Assembly (NCBI GenBank): GCA_965198325.1
Contig: CBDAPE010000014.1
Span: 124,001 to 188,000 of the forward strand
DNA from: CBDAPE01 sp965198325
GTDB lineage: Bacteria; Pseudomonadota; Alphaproteobacteria; UBA828; JAPUJA01
Length of the DNA stretch: 64,000 nucleotides
Direction: 5' to 3'
Shown here: in pieces, positions 53,234 to 63,200 of the stretch
Layout of the letters: every line of letters starts with the position of its first letter
How positions within the stretch are numbered: position 1 is the stretch's first letter
Notes under the pieces: generated by a model
Told to the model about the DNA's origin: nothing
What the model saw: the letters and a program-made list of their open reading frames with translations, nothing else
Database searches by the model: none
Made by a program: the position numbers and the translations under genes

Positions 53234-53562
53234 CACCAGGAAACGTCCATGATTGCAAGCTCGCCCAGCGCTGTATCGAAGCCATGCCGCCCGCCGCCGA
53301 ACTCGTCGCCGACAAGGGCGATGACAGCAAAGCCCTGCGCGACTGGCTGGCAGAACGCGGAACCACGGCCGTCATCCCACCGCGCAAGAACCGCAAGGTC
53401 CAATACCATTATGACAAGACCGTCTACAGGCAGCGCAACATCATCGAGCGCATGTTTTGCCGCCTCAAGGACTGGCGCCGTATAGCCACCCGCTTCGACC
53501 GCAACATCAAAAACTTCATCGCAGCAATCGCCCTTGCCGCCGCCGTCATCTGGTGGCTGTAA
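53140..53562 (+). CDS. IS5-family transposase orfB, copy 2
   Basis: A 140-residue frame with the second Asp and the Glu of the DDE triad (VADKGDDS; NIIERMFC). It lies in the -1 frame relative to orfA and overlaps its end by 94 bases. It differs from copy 1 by Pro for Leu in VIPPRKNRK. Confidence 0.88.
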   Translation: MAHGIGRTKGGRNTKLHAVCDAKGRPLVLLLTPGNVHDCKLAQRCIEAMPPAAELVADKGDDSKALRDWLAERGTTAVIPPRKNRKVQYHYDKTVYRQRNIIERMFCRLKDWRRIATRFDRNIKNFIAAIALAAAVIWWL

Positions 53563-53615
53563 TGAGTCCGGACCCTAGTCGCGAGGCCGGACACTTGCAA
53601 TGGGGGCGGCGGCCA

Positions 53616-55028
53616 ATGAGCCGGACGAGCGGCAGACGGGCGATCTCGCCCAGCATTGTCCTCGGCGTGATGCGGGGCCTCGATCTGGTGATCGTCGTCG
53701 TCGTCGCGTTGCTTGCCTATTTCGTCCGGCACGACGATTTCATCGTGCCGGGCCGTCACGATATCGTCATCGGCTTGGCGGTGCTGCTGACCGCCTACGT
53801 GCTGCACGTGGCGCGGCTCTACCGGTTCGACGCGCTGCCCCGCCTGACCGGCCAGATCAACAAGCTACTGGTCGCCGTTCCGTTGATCGCGGTCGCGCTC
53901 ATCGGACTAGGCTTCTTCACGAAGACCTCCGTCGAGTCTTCGCGTATCTGGATCGGACTGTGGTTCACGTTTTCGTTCGCTGGTTTCGTTCTCATGCGGA
54001 CGGGCGTGCGCGTTCTCATGGAGCGATGGCATCGTCAGGGACGTCTGATCCGTAACGTCGTCGTTGTCGGAGCAGGGGAGACCGGACGCCGCCTGGTCGA
54101 GCATTTGTAGGACAACGCCGATAGTGGAATCGCCCTCCTCGGTCTGTTCGACGATCGGCGCTCGCGCGTGCCCGACAGGGTCAAGGATTGTCCCGTGCTG
54201 GGAACGATCGACGACCTCGCGGCTTATACCCGTGATAATTCGGTCGACGAAATTTTCGTCGCTCTGCCCGCCGCCGGCGTCGACCGCGTGCCGGACTATC
54301 TGAGCAAGCTCAAGACGATCCCCGTGCGGGTCTCGGTATGGTCCGACTGGATAGGATTCGAGATGCGCATCAGGGGGGTCAGTGATATTGCCGGTGCGCA
54401 TATTCTGCGGATTTACGAGAAACCCCTGTCCGGCTGGCCGTTTGTCGTCAAGGCGATCGAGGACCGGATCCTGGCCCTGTTTTTCGTCGTTCTGCTGGCG
54501 CCGCTCATGCTGATTCTTGCAATTGCCGTGAAGAGTTCCAACCGGGGACCGGCGTTATTCCGGCAACAGCGCTACGGCTTCAACAACGACATCTTTACCG
54601 TCTACAAGTTCCGTACGATGTATTCCGATCGGGCCGAGGAGCCCGATGTGCCGCAAGCGCGGCGGAGCGATCCTCGCGTTACACCGATCGGGCGGATCTT
54701 GCGGCGTACGAGCCTCGATGAACTACCTCAGCTCTTCAACGTGCTGGAAGGAACGATGTCGATCGTCGGGCCGCGGCCACACGCGGTCGCCCATAACGAA
54801 AAGTATGCCGCGATCATCGGTCAGTACCTGGGCCGCCATAAAATGAAGCTCGGAATCACCGGCTGGGCGCAGGTCAATGGTTTGCGGGGACCCACCGAAT
54901 CCGCCGACAAGATGCAACGGCGCATCGAACACGACCTGTTCTACATCGACAACTGGTCGCTGCTGTTCGATATGCGCATCCTGATCATGACCGTGTTTTC
55001 CGTGCTGATGGACCGCAACGCCTTCTGA
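53616..55028 (+). pseudogene. Undecaprenyl-phosphate sugar phosphotransferase (WcaJ/ExoY family) with in-frame amber
   Basis: The frame from ATG 53616 to 55028 gives 470 residues of a polyprenyl glycosylphosphotransferase that starts exopolysaccharide synthesis by loading a sugar phosphate on undecaprenyl phosphate. TAG at 54108-54110 (codon 165) interrupts it; RRLVEHL-stop-DNADSGI reads naturally with Gln (CAG). Before it are N-terminal membrane helices and a CoA-binding-like domain (VVVVGAGETGRRL). After it are a helix (ILALFFVVLLAPLMLILAIA) and the catalytic domain with FRQQRYGFNNDIFTVYKFRT, RTSLDELPQL and SIVGPRPHAV. A restart at a GTG near 54168 could still make the catalytic domain. Confidence 0.82.
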
Positions 55029-55060
55029 GCGGTTCGACGCCGCCGACCGAAAGCCAGACC

Positions 55061-56191
55061 ATGCCGACATCCGTGCCCTCCACCCCAGACAACCCCGCGG
55101 ACGGCGAACCAGCAGGCGCGGCGGCGGCAATCGAATTTCCGTCCGCGTTCTTGGACCGGTTGCTCCGGCCCCTGTTCACGCAAGACCGGGAGCGGGCCTT
55201 GCTTGCGGCCAACCTGCTCGGCGCGCCCCTCGCCCACGCCGCGCAAACGGCACTCGGAGGCGGCGTGCTCGATGCGACCGCGCTGCGTCGGGCGGCCCAG
55301 CGCGCCGCGATCACCGCCAAGTCTGATCGGGCGGCGGCCGTGGAATTCTGCGCGGCGCTTCACGAGGCCGGATTCGGGTTCGTCGCGTTCAAGGGTCTGG
55401 CGACAAGCCTGGATCTCTACCCCCGGCCCTACTACCGCTTGGTGCCCGACGTCGACTTGCTGTTTCATGACCGCGATCTCGATGCTCTGGCCGGATTCCT
55501 ATTGTCCCGCGGGTTCGCCACCCGGCTCGACCCCGGCACGGTACGCCGCTGGGGCGCACTGACCGGTGCGAGCTTTGCGCCGGTCGCGCCCGACGACGGA
55601 GCGGTCTATCTCGATGTTCACCGTGAAATCGACGATCCGCCCGCGAGCCGCGGGATCCCGAGGGCCGCCGTGTTCGAGCGGGCAGTCGCGCCGGCGGCGG
55701 GGCCTGCGACCGTTCCCATTCCTTGTCCCGAGCATAGTTTCGTAATCCTGGCGCTTCATGGGTTTCGCGATCTCTACGAACCGCGCGGGCTCAAATCCCT
55801 GGTCGATGCGGCCCTGCTGATTCAGCGGGGCGGGTTCGACTGGGCTGATATCGAACGCATGGCATCGGCCGGCCGATTCGTGCGTCGCCTCGTCTTTTAC
55901 CGCGAGCTGTTACGCGAGCTCGGCGCGGCGCCCCGGCCGCCACTCTTCGAGGGACGAAACCTCGGACCCGGCCAGCGGCGGCTGCTCGATGCCGTGAGCG
56001 CCAACTTTCGATCCCTCCACTCGCTTTCGGTGCCCGATTCGATGAAGCTCGCCCTTGAGTTCCGGCTCTACGATTCCCCGGAAACCGCGCTTTTCCGCAA
56101 CCTCCGGCGCGTGGGCGGCCTCTTCAGGCCGCCGCTTCATACGCTTCTCGGTCTGCCGGTGGTTCGTGAAGGCGGCGATGAGGCATCCTGA
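55061..56191 (+). CDS. NTP_transf_5-family nucleotidyltransferase-like protein
   Basis: A 376-residue protein of the NTP_transf_5 family. The core is FVAFKGLATSLDLYP followed by RLVPDVDLLF, giving the KG...DxD pattern of nucleotidyltransferases, and VYLDVHREIDD. Family members occur in exopolysaccharide clusters and next to HprK-related kinases and PqqD-like proteins, as do those 8-10 kb to the left here. Its function is unknown. It starts 32 bp after the sugar phosphotransferase gene and probably shares its transcript. Confidence 0.8.
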   Translation: MPTSVPSTPDNPADGEPAGAAAAIEFPSAFLDRLLRPLFTQDRERALLAANLLGAPLAHAAQTALGGGVLDATALRRAAQRAAITAKSDRAAAVEFCAALHEAGFGFVAFKGLATSLDLYPRPYYRLVPDVDLLFHDRDLDALAGFLLSRGFATRLDPGTVRRWGALTGASFAPVAPDDGAVYLDVHREIDDPPASRGIPRAAVFERAVAPAAGPATVPIPCPEHSFVILALHGFRDLYEPRGLKSLVDAALLIQRGGFDWADIERMASAGRFVRRLVFYRELLRELGAAPRPPLFEGRNLGPGQRRLLDAVSANFRSLHSLSVPDSMKLALEFRLYDSPETALFRNLRRVGGLFRPPLHTLLGLPVVREGGDEAS

Positions 56192-56281
56192 CCGGTCGGT
56201 CTTGGCGGCGGGCGCGGGTCCCTATACCCAGTCGGTCGCCGCTTGCATCGCCCGCCCGCTGCGCACTGAGGACACCCACCC

Positions 56282-57736
56282 ATGGCTGCGGATCCGGAGA
56301 CCCGAAAGGTGATCCACCCGGTCGTTCTGTGCGGCGGTACGGGCACCCGGCTGTGGCCCCTTTCCCGCGCGCTTTATCCGAAGCAATTCCTTCCCCTGGC
56401 CGCCGACGAGACCATGTTGCAGCAGACGCTGCGCCGGTTCGAAGATCCGGCGCTGTTCGGCGCGCCGATCCTGTTGTGTGGCGATGAGCATCGCTTCATC
56501 GTTGCCGAGCAGCTTCGCGCCATCGGGATCGCGCCGGCCCGTATCCTGCTCGAGCCGGTCGGGCGGAATACGGCCCCCGCGGCCGCCCTGGCGGCGCTGT
56601 TGCTGAGCCGGACCGAGCCCGAGGCCCTGATGTTGGTGTCGCCGGCCGATCATGTCATCGCCGATCGGCCCGCAATGCACGAGGCGCTGGCAGCGGCGGC
56701 GGATCGGGCGGCGGCAGGCGATCTGGTTACGTTCGGCGTTCCGCCCGCCTCGCCCCATACGGGATATGGCTACATAAAGGCTGGCGAACGGCCGGCTGGT
56801 GGCGGGCCGGGCCGGCGTGTCGAGCGCTTCGTCGAAAAGCCCGATCTCGCCACGGCCGGGCAGTACCTGGCCGCGGGCGGCTATTGCTGGAACAGCGGGA
56901 TGTTTCTGTTCCAGGCTCGGACCTATCTTGACGAGTTGACCCGATTCAAGCCGGGCATGGTCGAGGCATGCCGCGCGGCTCTCGAAAACGGCGCCGACGA
57001 TCTGGATTTCACCCGTCTGGAGAGTTCTGCTTTCGAAGCCTGCGAAAAGGAGTCCATCGACTATGCGGTGATGGAAAAAACCGATCGGGCCGCGGTCATA
57101 CCCGTCGAAATGGGCTGGAGCGATGTCGGGTCCTGGGAGGCTCTCTACCGGCTCGCGCCTCGCGATGCCGACGAGAATCTGACGGTCGGTGACGTGGTTG
57201 CGCTCGATTCCCACGGCAACTACCTGCGCAGCGAATCGGGGCTGATTGCCGCGCTCGGGGTCGAAGACCTGGTCGTCGTGGCCACCGGCGATGTCGTCCT
57301 CGTGGCTTCCCGCGACAAGGTCGAGGCGGTCAAGCAGCTGGTGGATCGCTTGCTCGCTGCGGATCGGTCCGAAGCCAGCCTGCCGCCCACCGTTTATCGG
57401 CCCGGGGGTTCCTTCGAGAGCGTCAAGGCCAGCTCGCACTATCAGGTCAAACACCTGGTCATCAATCCGGGTGCGCGGATTTCGTTGCAATACCACAATC
57501 ATCGAGCGGAGCATTGGGCGGTCGTGAGAGGCCGGGCGCGGATTGCCCGGGGAGACGAGAGCTTCGAGATCGAGCCCGATCAGTCGACCTACATTCCCCT
57601 GGGCGAGACCCACAGGCTGGAGAATCCCGGCGACGTGCCGCTCGAGGTCATCGAGGTCCAGACCGGCGCCTATCTCGGCGAGGACGACATCGTCCGTATC
57701 GAGGACACTTACGGGCGCGAGTCGGACGACACTTGA
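56282..57736 (+). CDS. manC: Mannose-1-phosphate guanylyltransferase / mannose-6-phosphate isomerase
   Basis: A 484-residue type II enzyme with two domains. The N-terminal GDP-mannose pyrophosphorylase has VVLCGGTGTRLWPLSR and FVEKPD. The C-terminal cupin-type isomerase has HYQVKHLVINPGARISLQYH and HRAEHWAVVRGRA. It supplies GDP-mannose for exopolysaccharide or O-antigen and fits the preceding EPS genes. The 90-bp gap upstream suggests co-transcription. Confidence 0.93.
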   Translation: MAADPETRKVIHPVVLCGGTGTRLWPLSRALYPKQFLPLAADETMLQQTLRRFEDPALFGAPILLCGDEHRFIVAEQLRAIGIAPARILLEPVGRNTAPAAALAALLLSRTEPEALMLVSPADHVIADRPAMHEALAAAADRAAAGDLVTFGVPPASPHTGYGYIKAGERPAGGGPGRRVERFVEKPDLATAGQYLAAGGYCWNSGMFLFQARTYLDELTRFKPGMVEACRAALENGADDLDFTRLESSAFEACEKESIDYAVMEKTDRAAVIPVEMGWSDVGSWEALYRLAPRDADENLTVGDVVALDSHGNYLRSESGLIAALGVEDLVVVATGDVVLVASRDKVEAVKQLVDRLLAADRSEASLPPTVYRPGGSFESVKASSHYQVKHLVINPGARISLQYHNHRAEHWAVVRGRARIARGDESFEIEPDQSTYIPLGETHRLENPGDVPLEVIEVQTGAYLGEDDIVRIEDTYGRESDDT

Positions 57737-57875
57737 TCCAGGCCGCGATTTCTTTCCAGCAGGCGTCTCGAATCGGTCGCTTGGCGGCCAACCGGCGGTG
57801 CACAACCGACATCGCTGTTCCGGCGCGCGCGTTGACTCGGCTTCGCACGTCACCCCCTTGGTGCGGCCCGGCGAA

Positions 57876-59126
57876 CTAGCGTGAGCGCTCTTCCATGATC
57901 GGCTGCTCGGGTGTTTGGTGGTCGGGCAGGAAGCGATCGAGCACCGTGGCGCCCACTGCATCGCCCCAGACATTGACCGAGGTGCGGAAGCGGTCGAGGA
58001 ACCAGTCGACCGCGAGCAGCAGACCGATGCCCTCGAGCGGCAGACCGACCGCCTTGAGGACGATCACCATGGTCACCAGCCCGGCCTCGGGGATGCCCGC
58101 CGCGCCGATCGCCGCCAAGGTTGCCGTGATCATGATGATGGCCTGCTCGCCCACGCCTAGCTGGATGCCGTAGGCCTGAGCGATAAACATCGTGGCGGCC
58201 GCCTCGTAGAGCGCTGTGCCGTTCATGTTGACCGTGCTCCCGAGCGGCAGGACAAAGCGCACCGCGCGCCGGTCGATGCCCTGTTCGCGGGCGCACTCCA
58301 TGGTGAGCGGCAGGGTCGCCGAACTGCTCGCGGTGCCGAACGCCGTGAGCAGGGCGCGCATCAAGCCTGCAAGATAGCCGAAGCCGCGACCGCCGAGCAG
58401 AAGCATAATGACGACGAGGACCACGAAATGGATCCCCAGACCGCTCAGGACCGTCACGATATGCAGGCCAACCGCCTGGATTTCAGAAACAAACGCATCG
58501 CCGCCCCCGGCCTGCCCGAGACGCGAGGCGATCAGCGCGAAGATGCCCAGCGGCGCCGTATACATCAGCCAGGTCACCAGTTCCATCATGGCTTCGTTGA
58601 TACCGTTGAAGAACTCGATGACGTGCAGGCCCGTCCTGCCCAGGGTCGTGAGCGCACCCGAAAACAGGATCGAGAACAGGATCAGCGGCAGAAGCTGGGT
58701 TTCGGCGGCCGAGGCGATCAGGTTGGGAGTGACCAGCGAGAGCAGGATGTCGACGACGCCCACGTCCTGCTTCGCGGCGACCGACTCGACCATCTCCGGC
58801 GCCTCGAAATTCAGCCCCGCGCCGGGCTGGATGATATTCACCATCAGCAGGCCGATCAGCACCGCGGTAATCGTCGTCGCGGCGTAATAAGCGAGACTGA
58901 TACCGCCGACCCGTCCCAGTTTCCGGATATCGCCCAGCGCCGCGACACCGCTGATCACGGCGGCGATGATCAGCGGAATGATCATCATTTTGAGGGCGTT
59001 GAGAAACAGCTTCCCGATCCACGCAATCGACGCCATCGGTTCGCCGACGAACCAGCCCGTGAGGACCCCGGCAATCACGCCGATAACGATGAAGACGAGC
59101 AGATAGGTGGCGTGGCGATGGGACAT
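57876..59126 (-). CDS. Dicarboxylate/amino acid:cation symporter (DAACS, GltP/DctA-like)
   Basis: A 416-residue inner-membrane symporter with about eight helices plus two re-entrant hairpins. The hairpin signature is GTASSSATLPLT and the substrate/Na site is LGSTVNMNGTALYEA, both diagnostic. The C-terminus DWFLDRFRTSVNVWGDAVGA contains the conserved Asp/Asn residues that bind substrate and cation. It imports C4-dicarboxylates or Glu/Asp. The ATG at 59126 matches the first membrane helix; longer upstream readings are not needed. Confidence 0.9.
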   Translation of the reverse strand: MSHRHATYLLVFIVIGVIAGVLTGWFVGEPMASIAWIGKLFLNALKMMIIPLIIAAVISGVAALGDIRKLGRVGGISLAYYAATTITAVLIGLLMVNIIQPGAGLNFEAPEMVESVAAKQDVGVVDILLSLVTPNLIASAAETQLLPLILFSILFSGALTTLGRTGLHVIEFFNGINEAMMELVTWLMYTAPLGIFALIASRLGQAGGGDAFVSEIQAVGLHIVTVLSGLGIHFVVLVVIMLLLGGRGFGYLAGLMRALLTAFGTASSSATLPLTMECAREQGIDRRAVRFVLPLGSTVNMNGTALYEAAATMFIAQAYGIQLGVGEQAIIMITATLAAIGAAGIPEAGLVTMVIVLKAVGLPLEGIGLLLAVDWFLDRFRTSVNVWGDAVGATVLDRFLPDHQTPEQPIMEERSR

Positions 59127-59346
59127 GTGGGGCTCGCAAAGGCCAGAGTCTGCGCACAGCCGAGCAGATAATGCCGTCTCCCGGCACCAGGCACGGCTGG
59201 AAACCCGCCACGATTTCATGGTAATCCGGCGTTGGGACGAAAACCGCGCCGACAGGACGGAGCGGGTTTCGTCGAGCCCGCACGGCAAATCAACCCCGGC
59301 GGGTCATGACCCGGTCCGGTTGCCAACATTTGCGTAAGGAGATGTC
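59127..59346. other. Divergent intergenic region between symporter and FNT channel genes
   Basis: These 220 bases hold no supported gene. An aaggagatg ribosome site at 59336-59344 precedes the FNT gene. Promoters for both genes should lie here; none was clear. Confidence 0.4.
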
Positions 59347-60228
59347 ATGCCGCCCCTGCGCGACGAACCTCGGGAGACGGCCACGCCCGGGAGCCGCGAG
59401 ATCGATGCCCTGATACCCCAGGACATGGCGGTCCGGGCGGAAGTCCTCGGCATCGGCAAGGCGACGATGGACACCATCCGCCTGTTCGCCCTCGCTGTGC
59501 TCGCGGGTGCCTTCATCGGGTTCGGCGCGATGTTCGCCACGACCGTGGGCGCGGGAGCAGAGGCGTTGCCCTTCGGCGTCGCCCGTCTGCTGGCCGGGCT
59601 CGTCTTCTCGCTCGGGCTGGTTCTGGTGATCATCGGTGGAGCCGAGCTGTTCACGGGCAACGCCCCGATCGTCATGGCCTGGGCGGCCCGATTGGTGAGC
59701 AGCCTTCAGCTGCTTCGTAACTGGGCGATCGTCCTGCTGGGCAATTTCGTCGGTGCGGTGTGCACCGCCGCCATAATCTATGCCGGCGACCACCACGGCT
59801 TCGGTGGCGGCGCGGTTGGCGCGACGGCGTTGGCGATCGCCGACGCCAAGTGCCAGTTCGGTTTCGGTCAGGCCCTGGCGCTCGGCATCGTGTGCAACAC
59901 CCTGGTCTGCCTCGCCGTCTGGCTGTGCTACTCCGCGCGCAGCGTCGTGAGCAAGATCGTTGCCATCGTCGGGCCGATTTCGGCCTTCGTCGCGGGCGGT
60001 TTCGAGCATTCGATCGCAAACATGTATTTTATCCCGATGGGGCTATTCATCAAATATTCCGCGCCCGATTCGTTCTGGGAGTCGATCGGGCGAAGCGCCG
60101 CCGATTACCCCCATCTCACGCCGGCGGGATTCGGCATGAACCTTCTGCCCGTGACCATCGGCAACGTCATCGGCGGCGGCCTGCTGGTTGGCGCCGTCTA
60201 TTGGTTCGTCTATTTGCGGAAGCGCTAG
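59347..60228 (+). CDS. Formate/nitrite transporter-family channel
   Basis: A 293-residue FNT protein with six membrane helices. It has AGAFIGFGAMFATT, the GGAELFTGN signature (re-entrant loop and Lys-free pore variant), LGNFVGAV, GIVCNTLVCLAVWL and the central His region AGGFEHSIANMYFIP. It conducts small monovalent anions such as formate or nitrite. A textbook aaggag ribosome site precedes the start. It carries a 35-residue cytosolic N-terminus. No formate or nitrite enzymes are nearby. Confidence 0.92.
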   Translation: MPPLRDEPRETATPGSREIDALIPQDMAVRAEVLGIGKATMDTIRLFALAVLAGAFIGFGAMFATTVGAGAEALPFGVARLLAGLVFSLGLVLVIIGGAELFTGNAPIVMAWAARLVSSLQLLRNWAIVLLGNFVGAVCTAAIIYAGDHHGFGGGAVGATALAIADAKCQFGFGQALALGIVCNTLVCLAVWLCYSARSVVSKIVAIVGPISAFVAGGFEHSIANMYFIPMGLFIKYSAPDSFWESIGRSAADYPHLTPAGFGMNLLPVTIGNVIGGGLLVGAVYWFVYLRKR

Positions 60229-60255
60229 GCCCGGGCCGGCCGGTCGACCGACGGC

Positions 60256-63200
60256 CTAGAAGATCAGATTGTTCGTGGTATCGAGTTGGCTCGGCAGGAT
60301 GCTCTCGAGCGTAACGAGTGCGGTAAAGTCGAGGGCGCCGCCTGCGGAGCCGTCGCCATCGATTTCGACCTGGGTATCGCTGCCCGCGGCGGTGAAGCGC
60401 ACGAAACCGTCGGCCACGGGGTCCGCGCCGCCATAACCCAGGTTGGTCAGCAGATCGGAGAGGTCGAGTTGGTCGCCGTTTGCGCCGGGGTCGAAGTCGG
60501 TGATGGTGTCGACGCCTTCGTTCGCGAGATCGTTATAGTCGAAAACGTCGCGCCCCTGGCCGCCGGTCAGCGTGTCGTTGCCCGCGCCGCCCGCAAGGGT
60601 ATCGACCCCGCCCGGCTCGCGCGTCGCGTAGAGGTCTTCGACCTGGCTTGCCGTAAGCTGGGTGCCGAAAACCGCGACTTCGTCTATTTCGCCGTCGAAG
60701 AAATTCGCTGCGGTGTTGGTGGTCAGATTGCCGCTGCCGGTCGTCGTAGCGCCGATTGCGATGGGCTCGAAGTTGCCCGTCCCGCCCGAGCTCGTATCGA
60801 GTCCGCCACCGTAGCCGTCCGAATCGACAAGAGTGCCGTCGAGGAACAGCTTCATCCCGCCCGTGCCCCAGGTAAAGACGACGTGATGCCAGGTGTCGCT
60901 GTGGATCAGATTGCCTGTGGATTCCACCTCGAAGCTGCTATTGACGCTCTGGAGCCGGACCTCGATGTCCTCACTCGATATCTGGATATTCAGATGGCCG
61001 CCCGTATCGAAGCCCGAGGAGTCCTTGGAAAAGATGCCTTGGGTCGCGCTCTGGTTGTCGGTGTTGAACCAGGCCTGGATCGAGCCGCTGGCAAGCGCGA
61101 AGGCCGGATCGTGGGCGACCTCGATGAATTCGTTCGAGCCGTTGAACCGGGTCGCGAGGCTCGTCCCGTCGAAGCCCGCAACGCCGCGGGTCGGCATGCT
61201 CTTGAAGACGCCGTTCTCGGTGCCGGCAGAGTCTGTGGCGGTGGTGCCCGAGGTTTCCTCAAGCCGCCAGTAGGAGATGGGGTCGAGCGCGCTGACCGTG
61301 TGCTGGATGCCGGAGCCGGTGTCGCTCAGCACGTCGTCGCCGGCGCCGCCAGTGAGCGTGTCGTTGCCCGCGCCGCCAGTCAGTGTGTCGTTGCCCGCGG
61401 CGCCGTCGAGGCTGTCGTTGCCCACGCCGCCGTCAAGCACGTCGTCGTCGGCACCGCCGTCGAGCGTGTCGTTGCCGGTGCCACCGGTGAGCGAGTCGTC
61501 GCCCGCGCCACCGTTGAGCACGTCGTTACCCCCGTCGAGCCGGGTGTCGAAAAGCGTCTGGACCTGCTCCAGGGTGAGCTGGCTGTCGAAGAAGGCGACC
61601 TCGTCGATCTCGCCGTCGAAGAAGCTGCTTGCGCCGCTCGTCGTCTGGTTGCCGCTGCCTGCCGTCGAGGCGCCGATCGCGATGGGCTCGAAATTGCCGC
61701 TTCCGCCCGAGCTCGAATCGATCCCGCCGGTATAGGCGTCTGTGTCGACCAGGACGCCGTCGACGAACAGATTCATGCCCAGTGCGCCCCACGTAAATAC
61801 GGCGTGGTGCCAGGTATTGTTGGAAACCAGGTCTCCGCTCGATTCGATGGTGAAACTCTCGTTGGTGCTTTGCAAACGGACCTCGACGTCGCGGCCGTCG
61901 ACGAACATGCTCAGATGACCGCCGGTGTCGAAGCCGGATGAATCCTTGGAGACGATGCCCTGGAACTCGTCGCGGTCGTCGGTGTTGAACCAGGCCTGCA
62001 GCGAGCCGGAGGCGAGCGCGAAGGCCGAATCGTGGGCGACCTCGATGAAGTCGTTCGAGCCGTCGAAGCTGGCCGCCTTGCTGACACCGTCGAAGCCCTC
62101 GGCGCCCAGTGCCGTACCGTTCTTGTAGACGCCGTTCTCGGTCTCAGTCGCATCCAATGCGCTCAGCCCCGTGATTTCCTCGAGCCGCCAGTATGCGACC
62201 GGGTTGAGCGCTGTAACCTCTTCGGATTGGAGGCCGGCGCCCTTGTCGTGGAGCACGTCGTCGCCGTCGCTGCCGTCGAGCATATCGTTGCCGAGCCCGC
62301 CGTCGAGCGTGTCGTCGTCATCCTCGCCGTCGAGTTCGTCGTTGCCCGCGCCGCCGTCGAGCGTGTCGTCGCCGTCATTGCCGAACAGGTCGTCGTTGCC
62401 GGCTTTGCCCAGCAGCAGGTCGTCGTCGCTCTCGCCATCGAGGGTGTCGACCCCCGCGCCGCCTTCGAGGGTGTCGTTGCCATCGAGGCCGTCGAGGAAA
62501 TCGTCGCTGCCCAGCCCCTTGACGAAATCGTCGCCGTCGTCGGTGAACATGGTGTCGTCGGTGCCGTCGCCGCCGCTCACCGTGATGCCGTCGAGGCTCC
62601 AGCCGTCATAGGTAATTTCGTTCTGTACGCCGGCATCGAACGAGGTCACCTCGTTGTTCTGCACGATCGCGCCGGCGTTGTTGAACACTGCCGAGTTGCC
62701 GCTCACGACCGTATTGTTTTCGACCGTCAGCCCGTCGAGCGACGAATCGCCGGAGCCGAACATGATGATCGCGGTCGCAACCGTGGACGCCCCTGAGAAG
62801 GCGAGGTTCGACAGCGTGTTGTCCGAAATCGTGCCCATGGCGGGATCGAGGCTCGCCACATCGGTCGTGATCTGGATGCCGTTCTGGGCGACCGTGCCGG
62901 TCAGCCCCGCGCCGGTGATCTGGTTGTTGGTGATCGTCAGGTTTCCGCCGGTCAGCGCGAAGCCGTTTTTGTTGAAACCCTGCACCGTCGACTCGGTGAT
63001 CGTCAGCGCATCGGTGTCGTTCTCGAAATAGCCGAGAATGCCGACGCCGTCCTGGCTGTTCGACAGGGCGCCGTCGGTGACGCCCTTCACGGTAACGTCG
63101 CGGATCGTGCCGCCCGCCGCGCCTTCGATCGCAATCCCGGCGGTGAGCTGGTCGCTCGTGTCGTAGTCCATGCGGTCCGCGCCATCGACCGTCAGATTGC

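Larger units (their letters stand above)
52730..53575 (+). mobile_element. IS5-family (IS427-group-like) insertion sequence, copy 2
   Basis: An 846-bp element, nearly identical to copy 1 but in the opposite orientation. Terminal repeats are gggtccggacccatta and (inverted) gggtccggactcatta, with TA duplications at 52728-52729 and 53576-53577. The restored target would be ctac-TA-gtcg. I count at least three base differences from copy 1, all inside the transposase. The pair encloses 14.6 kb. Confidence 0.93.

Noticed and set aside
45855..54110. Stop-codon reassignment (TAG or TGA read as an amino acid)
   Set aside because: Many confident genes in the window end in TAG or TGA at the family-expected place, so both work as stops.
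56222..57973. A 583-codon frame antisense to manC
   Set aside because: manC has all expected motifs; the antisense product has no recognisable domain.
60286..61941. A 551-codon open frame antisense to the RTX protein
   Set aside because: It mirrors the GGxGxD and LamG codons in a GC-rich gene, is low in complexity (VVARA-type runs), has no ribosome site and resembles no protein family.
60540..62580. Repeated short motifs near the RTX region as a possible CRISPR or satellite array
   Set aside because: The repeats encode GGxGxD nonapeptides in frame with variable bases and no unique spacers.
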